Source: an uncultured Peptoniphilus sp. | GTDB lineage: Bacteria; Bacillota; Clostridia; Tissierellales; Peptoniphilaceae | DNA: 43,643 nucleotides | Direction of reading: 5' to 3' | Assembly: GCA_902489255.1 (NCBI GenBank) | Contig: CABTZF010000015.1 | Span: forward strand, 1 to 43,643 | Shown: piece after piece, positions 38,112-43,643 of the stretch | How the letters are laid out: the number at the start of each line of letters is the position of its first letter | How positions within the stretch are numbered: position 1 is the first letter of the stretch | Notes under the pieces: generated by a model | Told to the model about the DNA's origin: nothing | Databases searched by the model: none | Seen by the model: the letters and a program-made list of their open reading frames with translations, nothing else | Position numbers and translations under genes: made by a program

Positions 38112-39570
38112 ATAACTTATATAAGGCCTTCTTATCTATTTTAGTATTTTGACTTTTAGGAAGACTTTCCATATGAATAAACTTGTGGGGGCACATATAC
38201 TTGGGCAATTTAGATAAAATAAAATCTTTAAATTCTTTCCTTGTAATTTCCTTGCCTGAATAAAATAAAATAAGAATTTCTCTTTTCTTATCAAATAGAA
38301 CAGCCGCCTCATCAAGACCCATCTCATAAATAAGCCTTTCAATTTCGTCAAGTTCTATCCTGTGACCCATAACTTTAACCTGATTGTCTTTTCTAGCTAA
38401 AAATTCAATTTCTCCGTAATCATTTAATTTGACATAATCCCCTGTCCTGTAAACAATCTCCCTGTAGGAAGAATTTAAGGGGTTTTGAACAAAGGACTTT
38501 CCTGTCATTTCAAAATTATTATAATATCCATAAGAAACGCCCCGACCCCTTACAACAAGTTCGCCTTCTTTTGCAGGTTTATCCCCATCAAGAATAAAAA
38601 CTTCCATATTTTCGCAAGCCTTACCTATAGGAATAATATCTCCATCATTAAAATCCCTATCAACCTTATAATAACAGCAATCGCAAGTAGCTTCCGTAGG
38701 CCCGTAAAGATTATAATAAGTTGCCTTCACATATTTTTTCCAAATATTTAGCTTAGCAGCACTTAACTGTTCACCTGCAAAAGTTACAATTCTTAAATTT
38801 TTAGGATATATTTTTTCAAAAACTTTAGAATTTGCCAAAATATTTAAGGCAGAAACAGACCATAAAATCACACTTATTTTATTATCATTTAAATATTCAA
38901 CAACCTTTAAAGGAAACATAAATATTTTTGAATCCATAATATATAGACTTGCTCCAGTCTTTAATAATAAACATATATCCTTAACGGAAGCATCAAAAAA
39001 GAATGGGGTTTGACTTGCAATTTTATCCTCATGGCTTAAGCCAAGAGTATTTCCCAGCCATTCCATAAGATCAACAATCATAAAGTCACTAATTACAACT
39101 CCCTTGGGTTCCCCTGTAGTTCCTGAAGTAAAAAGTACATAGCAAGGATCTGTATCAATTATTTTTCTTCTGAAATTTATCAGTTTATTTTCGTCTATTT
39201 CATAATTTTTTTCAAAATCAAAAGATAAGGCTGAATCTGTAAAAATGTTTTTGTGATGATAAATACCAAGCTTGGAATTCAAAGTATTTTTTATAGATAA
39301 AATTCTATCATAAGGCATTTCACAATCAATCGGCACATAAAAATTCCCTGAATATAAAATAGCAAAAAAACATATTATTGTTTCTAAATCTCTAGAAGCT
39401 TCAACCATAATCGGTTCATTTTCATAAGAAAAATTTTCTCTTATAAAAAATGCAAAGCTCCTAGCCCTATTCCTAAGTTCTCTAAATGTAATCTTTTTTT
39501 CTTTATCTACAATAGCTGTTTTATCAGGAAATTTTTTGCAAATCTCATCCAATTGATCAATTAAAATCAT
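38092..39570 (-). CDS. amino-acid adenylating enzyme (DltA-like AMP ligase)
   Basis: This 492-residue adenylate-forming enzyme has core motifs A3 LFTSGTTGEPKG (146-157), A5 NLYGPTEAT (287-295), A7 YRTGDYVKLND and the C-terminal catalytic Lys in NTKIDKKAL. The A4 segment FFDASVKD contains Asp193, which in NRPS A-domains and DltA contacts the alpha-amino group, so the substrate is probably an amino acid; which one cannot be read by eye. I chose the ATG at 39570, 5 bp after GAGGTG. It is the first gene of the five-gene operon and loads the carrier protein two genes downstream. Confidence 0.88.
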   Translation of the reverse strand: MILIDQLDEICKKFPDKTAIVDKEKKITFRELRNRARSFAFFIRENFSYENEPIMVEASRDLETIICFFAILYSGNFYVPIDCEMPYDRILSIKNTLNSKLGIYHHKNIFTDSALSFDFEKNYEIDENKLINFRRKIIDTDPCYVLFTSGTTGEPKGVVISDFMIVDLMEWLGNTLGLSHEDKIASQTPFFFDASVKDICLLLKTGASLYIMDSKIFMFPLKVVEYLNDNKISVILWSVSALNILANSKVFEKIYPKNLRIVTFAGEQLSAAKLNIWKKYVKATYYNLYGPTEATCDCCYYKVDRDFNDGDIIPIGKACENMEVFILDGDKPAKEGELVVRGRGVSYGYYNNFEMTGKSFVQNPLNSSYREIVYRTGDYVKLNDYGEIEFLARKDNQVKVMGHRIELDEIERLIYEMGLDEAAVLFDKKREILILFYSGKEITRKEFKDFILSKLPKYMCPHKFIHMESLPKSQNTKIDKKALYKLYENKEV

Positions 39571-39654
39571 ATTACACCTCAAAATAAATTTTAACATTTA
39601 CCTTTTTAATTTGCAAGAAAAGGCATTTTGTAACAATTTAATAAATTTTATATA

Positions 39655-40235
39655 ATCGAGTAGGGGCTAGTTTATAGCCCCTCTCACACCACCCGTACGT
39701 ACCGTTCGGTATACGGCGGTTCAATATTTTCTTGTATCATATTATTTATTACTGATGTATCTATTTAACTTTATTCTTTTTGTATCTGAACATTGAGAGA
39801 TGAATACGTCATTTCTTATGTTCCATCAAGTCATAGTACATCCTTTTCAAATATTACAATAAATATTGTTCCTCCCTTCGCTCCATTTCCATTACAGAAA
39901 CTTCTTTACTACTATGGATTCTGCTGACTTCTCACTATTCGTTGTTACTACTATTCCGCTAGTGAGACCTCACGGGATAAGCCCTAATACTTTCATCGTT
40001 TACCTGCAGAATTTACGCTTTGGGTTTACGGTTACCTTTTGGGTCTTTGCTATCTTTGGCTAGCTTGCCCACCTGTCACGCCTTATATTCTGTTCCTGTT
40101 CGTCAAGCCACGATTTTGCTATTGCTTCTTCTCTCCTAGATGTCACCATCTAAAACTTGCAAGTCGCTATTAGATTCGTCGGTAACTACGCTCTGTAGGG
40201 ATTTTCACCCCAGCATTAGAACATGCCCGTCATAC
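39655..40235 (-). mobile_element. ORF-less group II intron (class C type)
   Basis: Read on the minus strand, the 3' part forms a domain V hairpin (39686-39722; CCGCCGTA with TACGGTGG around GAAC), then a domain VI hairpin GGGGCTA/TAGCCCC and the 3' end CTACTCGAT. The 5' part begins about GTATGACGGG, right after the T-run of the etfA terminator, as expected for class C introns. The middle retains the intron-type stretch GTCAGCAGAATCCATAGTAGT in shortened form (around 39905-39925), but the reverse-transcriptase frame is gone; only a 12-codon stub (ATG near 39896) remains. About 580 nt in total. Exact ends are approximate. Confidence 0.75.
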
Positions 40236-40236
40236 C

Positions 40237-40270
40237 AAAAAAAGAGTTGCTATAAAAATTATAACAACTC
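40237..40270 (-). terminator. terminator of the bcd-etf operon, used as intron target
   Basis: On the minus strand GAGTTG/CAACTC arms (40265-40270 and 40244-40249) plus an inner TATAA/TTATA pairing make an 11-bp stem with one mismatch, followed by seven T. The group II intron starts directly after the T-run. Confidence 0.85.
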
Positions 40271-40295
40271 CTTAAAGATTATAAATTATCTTGAA

Positions 40296-41306
40296 TTACT
40301 TAATTTCAGCCTTTAGAGCTTTTTCTTTCTTAATTAATTCTGTTAATTTCGGAACAACTGCATTAAGGTTTCCAACAACACCAAGGTCTGCAACTTCAAA
40401 CATTGGAGCGTCAGAGTCTTTGTTAACAGCAATAATTAGGTCAGATTCTTCCATACCGGCCAAGTGTTGGATAGCTCCTGAAATACCGATTGCAAAGTAA
40501 AGTTCCGGTCTAACTGTCTTACCTGTTTGACCAACTTGTCTGTCTTTTGTTATCCAGCCTGAGTCAACAGCAGCTCTTGATGAAGAAACTTCAGCTCCTA
40601 ATACTTCAGCTAATTCTTCAAGTGGCTTAAATCCTTCAGGTCCGCCAAGTCCACGACCGCCGGAAACAAGGATATCAGCTTCTGTAATATCTTTCTTCTT
40701 GTTTTCGTGTTTTAATACGTCAATAATCTTAACGTTCATATCTTCAGCAGTGAATTCAAGTTTTTCTTCAATAACTTCACCAGTTCTTGAAGCATCACTA
40801 TCCATAGCTTGCATTACGCCCGGTCTAACTGTAGCCATTTGAGGTCTAAAGTTTTCACAAACGATAGTAGCCATTAAGTTACCACCAAAAGCAGGTCTTG
40901 TCATTAGAAGTAGATTTGATTCTTCTTCAATGTCAAGTTTTGTACAGTCAGCTGTTAGACCTGTATGAATTCTTGCAGCCATTCTCGGTGCCAAGTCTCT
41001 TCCTATTGAAGAAGCTCCGAAAAGAACTATTTCAGGTTCATATTTTTTGATAATATGGAAAACTGATTTTGCATATGGTTCAGTTACATATTCTTTTAGC
41101 ATTGGGTCTTCAATAACTATAACCTTGTCAGCTCCGTGATGGATTAATAGGTCGCTATGTTTTTTTACGCTTTCCCCAATAAGCATAGCAACTACTTTTT
41201 CATTTAATATATCAGCAAGTTCTCTAGCTTTTCCTAAAAGTTCAATACCTACTTTTTCAAGCTTATTATCTCTTTGTTCTATAAATACATAAATATCTTT
41301 ACTCAT
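40296..41306 (-). CDS. etfA: electron transfer flavoprotein alpha subunit
   Basis: This 336-residue protein has an N-terminal ETF domain and the C-terminal FAD-binding domain with SGGRGLGGPEGFKPL, AAVDSGWI, QVGQTGKTVRPELYFAIGISGAIQH and IAVNKDSDAPMFEVAD (about 210-315). With EtfB it takes electrons from NADH and passes them to butyryl-CoA dehydrogenase; in anaerobes this can be coupled to ferredoxin reduction by bifurcation. The start has GGAGG. It is the last gene of the operon. Confidence 0.97.
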   Translation of the reverse strand: MSKDIYVFIEQRDNKLEKVGIELLGKARELADILNEKVVAMLIGESVKKHSDLLIHHGADKVIVIEDPMLKEYVTEPYAKSVFHIIKKYEPEIVLFGASSIGRDLAPRMAARIHTGLTADCTKLDIEEESNLLLMTRPAFGGNLMATIVCENFRPQMATVRPGVMQAMDSDASRTGEVIEEKLEFTAEDMNVKIIDVLKHENKKKDITEADILVSGGRGLGGPEGFKPLEELAEVLGAEVSSSRAAVDSGWITKDRQVGQTGKTVRPELYFAIGISGAIQHLAGMEESDLIIAVNKDSDAPMFEVADLGVVGNLNAVVPKLTELIKKEKALKAEIK

Positions 41307-41319
41307 CTTAAGCCTCCAT

Positions 41320-42123
41320 TTAGATTATATACTTTTCTTGAAGTTTAGCTACTATTGCTTGAGCTGCTTCATCTGCAGTTAAATCTGTAAGAAGAACTCC
41401 CTTTCCCTTACCTTGTTTAGGGAAGGATTTCTTTACTCTTGTAGGAGAACCCTTTAATCCAACATTTGAAAGGTCAAGTTTATCTTCAATATCTTTTAAT
41501 CCCCACATTGGAATTTCAGCTTTGTAAGCATCAAAAATTTTGCCTACGCTCATATATCTCGGTTCTGCAAGTTCAGCAATTGCTGTAACTAGACATGGGA
41601 ATTTAACTTCAATTACATGGTATCTGTCTTCGAATTGTCTTTGAACACGAACACCGGATTTATCTTCTAAAAGTTCAAGTCCTTCAACATAAGAAACTTG
41701 TTTAATTCCTATATGTTCTGCAATTTGAGGTCCTACTTGAGCAGTATCTCCATCTATTGCTTGACGACCTGTGATAATCATATCATAATCTAAATGTTCA
41801 AGTGCTCCGGTAATTGTACAAGATGTTGCCCAAGTGTCAGCTCCTCCGAATGCTCTGTCTGATACAAGAATTGCATCATCAGCACCCATTGCAAGAGCTT
41901 CTCTTAAAGCAACGTCAGCTTGTGGAGGTCCCATTGAAAGAACTGTAACATGAACATTATCAGGATCAGCATCTTTTAATCTTAAAGCACATTCAAGACC
42001 TGACTTGTCATCAGGGTTAATAATACTTGGAACTCCTTCTCTTATTAATGTGTTAGTCTTAGGGTCAAGTCTAACTTCATTAGTATCAGGAACTTGTTTC
42101 ATACAAACAACTATTTTTAACAT
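41320..42123 (-). CDS. etfB: electron transfer flavoprotein beta subunit
   Basis: This 267-residue protein begins MLKIVVCMKQVPDT, contains the AMP/FAD-binding segment SDRAFGGADTWATS and DGDTAQVGPQIAEHIG, and ends with the usual C-terminal arm. In bifurcating EtfB this region binds the second FAD. The gene lies 14 bp after the acyl-CoA dehydrogenase gene with AGGAGG and 13 bp before etfA. Confidence 0.97.
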   Translation of the reverse strand: MLKIVVCMKQVPDTNEVRLDPKTNTLIREGVPSIINPDDKSGLECALRLKDADPDNVHVTVLSMGPPQADVALREALAMGADDAILVSDRAFGGADTWATSCTITGALEHLDYDMIITGRQAIDGDTAQVGPQIAEHIGIKQVSYVEGLELLEDKSGVRVQRQFEDRYHVIEVKFPCLVTAIAELAEPRYMSVGKIFDAYKAEIPMWGLKDIEDKLDLSNVGLKGSPTRVKKSFPKQGKGKGVLLTDLTADEAAQAIVAKLQEKYII

Positions 42124-42137
42124 ATCTATGCCTCCTA

Positions 42138-43280
42138 TTACTTAACGCCCATCCAGTTAGAGACAACCATTCTCATAACTTCAGAGGTTCCTTCGTAAAT
42201 TTCAGTAATCTTAGCGTCTCTCATCATTCTTTCAATAGGATAATCTCTAGTGTATCCATATCCGCCGAATAATTGTAGACATCTTCTTGTAACATCACTT
42301 GCATTTTCAGCTGCAAATAATTTTGCCATAGCTGCTTGGTGCATATATTCTTCTCCGTTGCCTTTAGTATTAGCAGCTCTATATACTAATAATTGAGCAG
42401 CTTCAGTCTTAGTTTTCATATCGGCAAGTTGGAATTGTGTATTTTGGAATTGAGAAATTCTCTTTCCAAATTGTTTTCTTTCTTTAACGTATTTAACAGT
42501 TTCATCAATAGCTCCTTCAGCAATACCTAAAGCTTGAGAAGCAATTCCGATTCTACCTCCGTCAAGAGTTTTAAGAGCTAAAGAGTAGCCTTTTCCTTCT
42601 CTTCCAAGTAAGTTTTCTTTTGGAATTCTGCAATCTTCAAATATAAGTTCGCAAGTAGAAGATCCTCTTATACCCATCTTATCTTCAGGTTCACCAACAG
42701 AGAATCCAGGAGTTCCTTTTTCAACTATAAAAGCTGAAATTCCCTTATATCCTTGTGTTTTGTCAGTAACTGCAATAACAACAAATACATCAGCAAATCC
42801 ACCGTTAGTAATAAATATCTTTGAACCGTTTAATACATATTCATCTCCGTCAAGAACAGCAGTAGTTTTTTGACCTGAGGCATCAGTTCCTGCACCCGGT
42901 TCAGTTAAACCGAAGGCACCAATTTTACGTCCTGAAAGTAAATCAGGTAAGTATTTTTTCTTTTGTTCTTCACTACCATTTTCATAAATGGGAGCACAAC
43001 ACAATGAAGTATGTGCTGAAACAATAACGCCTGTTGTTGCACATTTCTTTGAAAGTTCTTCAACAGCCATTGAGTAAGCTAAGTAGTCAGCCCCTTGTCC
43101 ACCGTATTCTTTTGGAAACGGTATTCCGAAGAATCCATATCTAGCTAGTTTTTTTACATTTTCCATTGGAACTTCTTCAGTTGCATCAACATCAGCTGCA
43201 ACAGGATCCACTTCATTTTCTGCAAATGCACGATACATTTGTTGTAAAAGCAGATGTTCTTTGTCCATTCTAAAATCCAT
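42138..43280 (-). CDS. bcd: short-chain acyl-CoA dehydrogenase (butyryl-CoA dehydrogenase type)
   Basis: This 380-residue FAD enzyme of the acyl-CoA dehydrogenase family has FGLTEPGAGTDASG, FITNGGFADVF, RKQFGKRISQFQ and the catalytic Glu in ITEIYEGTSEVMRM near the C-terminus, the short-chain position. Together with the adjacent etfBA it forms the Bcd-Etf complex that reduces crotonyl-CoA in butyrate formation or amino-acid fermentation. Other genes of the pathway (thl, hbd, crt) are not in the window. The start has AGGGGG. A Rex-like operator sits in the leader. Confidence 0.93.
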   Translation of the reverse strand: MDFRMDKEHLLLQQMYRAFAENEVDPVAADVDATEEVPMENVKKLARYGFFGIPFPKEYGGQGADYLAYSMAVEELSKKCATTGVIVSAHTSLCCAPIYENGSEEQKKKYLPDLLSGRKIGAFGLTEPGAGTDASGQKTTAVLDGDEYVLNGSKIFITNGGFADVFVVIAVTDKTQGYKGISAFIVEKGTPGFSVGEPEDKMGIRGSSTCELIFEDCRIPKENLLGREGKGYSLALKTLDGGRIGIASQALGIAEGAIDETVKYVKERKQFGKRISQFQNTQFQLADMKTKTEAAQLLVYRAANTKGNGEEYMHQAAMAKLFAAENASDVTRRCLQLFGGYGYTRDYPIERMMRDAKITEIYEGTSEVMRMVVSNWMGVK

Positions 43281-43312
43281 TTATAATCCCCCTAACTTTG
43301 ATTATATAAAGA

Positions 43313-43330
43313 GTGTTATATTATTAACAT
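43313..43330 (-). promoter_or_regulatory. Rex-like operator upstream of bcd
   Basis: The plus-strand sequence GTGTTATATTATTAACAT reads ATGTTAATAATATAACAC on the minus strand. This matches the Rex consensus TTGTTAA-N4-TTAACAA at 11 of 14 fixed positions. It lies just downstream of the promoter -10, where binding would block transcription. Rex (NADH/NAD sensing) controls bcd-etf operons in clostridia, so redox control is a reasonable inference. Confidence 0.6.
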
Positions 43331-43344
43331 AACGCACATAAAAT

Positions 43345-43372
43345 ATTATATCATTTTGTCAAATATTTTCAA
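43345..43372 (-). promoter_or_regulatory. promoter of the bcd-etfBA operon
   Basis: On the minus strand TTGAAA (43372-43367), a 16-bp spacer ending in TGA, and TATAAT (43350-43345) give an extended -10 promoter 65 bp before the bcd start codon. Confidence 0.7.
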
Positions 43373-43592
43373 GTATTTAGCTATTATAATAGACCTTAAA
43401 CATTTAAAATTACCAAAAGTCTTATAAATTTAATTATTTTCATCTTTACGTTAAATAAAAATAAACATTACAATCATTTTGTAAGTTTTCTTTGATAATT
43501 ATGTACATAAATTAATGAAAATCAAAATTTTTTATAAGATTATTTTGTTAAACTAATAAAATTATTTAGAAAATTTGAAAAAAATTAAAAAA

Positions 43593-43643
43593 GGACAGTC
43601 CTATGAAAAAATTATAAAGGGACAGTCCTAAAGGACAGTCCCA
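43593..43643. repeat. GGACAGTCC near-palindromic repeats
   Basis: GGACAGTCC occurs at 43593-43601, 43620-43628 and 43633-43641. The last two can pair as a hairpin with one central mismatch. Read leftward, the first copy is followed by a run of T, so the group may be the terminator of a gene beyond the right edge. The shared core with the terminator at 33927 suggests a recurring element in this genome. Confidence 0.65.

Noticed and set aside
39866..40063. 65-codon plus-strand frame in the 39.6-40.3 kb gap
   Set aside because: The region is structured group II intron RNA on the opposite strand; the frame has no ribosome binding site and no protein-like pattern.
43315..43329. TGTTA/TAACA palindrome upstream of bcd as a terminator
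   Set aside because: There is no GC-rich stem and no T-run; the symmetry and position fit a repressor operator better.

Overview
The window looks like chromosome from a low-GC, Gram-positive anaerobe, most likely a Gram-positive anaerobic coccus of the Peptoniphilaceae type (Peptoniphilus/Anaerococcus/Finegoldia relatives). The evidence is the very AT-rich sequence, strong AGGAGG-type ribosome binding sites with some TTG starts, lipoproteins and SLH or copper-amine-oxidase-type surface domains, a butyryl-CoA dehydrogenase/Etf operon and a FabK-type enoyl reductase. The genus is inferred and no 16S gene is present. Many promoters carry an extended -10 (TGnTATAAT).

Region 1 (1-7666) is the right end of an integrated mobile element, either a prophage or an island. 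A leftward early-type operon (Cro-like regulator, small proteins, excisionase-like HTH, a gene running off the left edge) diverges from a rightward lysogeny-type operon (CI-like repressor, AlbA_2/HATPase protein, ImmA/IrrE-type metallopeptidase, membrane-anchored SAP-domain protein, tyrosine integrase). Three GTACW-N3-WGTAC palindromes form an apparent operator set for the switch. The element ends in a tRNA 3' end carrying CCA, followed by that tRNA's terminator, so it entered a tRNA gene (probably tRNA-Leu) whose intact copy should lie to the left.

Region 2 (7700-20740) is mainly housekeeping: an LDH-family dehydrogenase, a zinc-ribbon membrane protein, a dinB/thioesterase/apt operon, a HAD phosphatase, a secreted copper-amine-oxidase-like protein with a charged coiled coil, and an operon of histidine phosphatase, Mrp-type ATPase, thioredoxin reductase and an arylsulfotransferase-thioredoxin fusion. 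A D-2-hydroxyacid dehydrogenase, an M18 aminopeptidase and a DUF4349 lipoprotein follow.

Region 3 (20741-32300) holds a large SLH-anchored metallophosphoesterase whose promoter segment is flanked by 18-bp inverted repeats, tRNA-Arg(CCG), a FabK-like reductase and a complete leftward phosphate operon (pstS-C-A-B, phoU, PhoB/PhoR-like pair). Four 11-bp-spaced Pho-box repeats precede pstS. PstS has its two sequence halves in swapped order.

Region 4 (32500-39600) holds a secreted protein and a VanZ-like membrane protein whose natural start codon appears to be ACG. It also holds a five-gene dlt-like operon: an amino-acid adenylating enzyme, a GNAT protein, a carrier protein, an MBOAT and a fusion of a DltD-like SGNH domain with a polysaccharide deacetylase. 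This is the best candidate here for an undescribed system, probably a cell-surface polymer modification pathway.

Region 5 (39600-43643) contains an ORF-less group II intron, apparently class C, inserted directly after the etfA terminator. The bcd-etfB-etfA operon that follows has a Rex-like operator between promoter and start codon, and GGACAGTCC repeats close the window.
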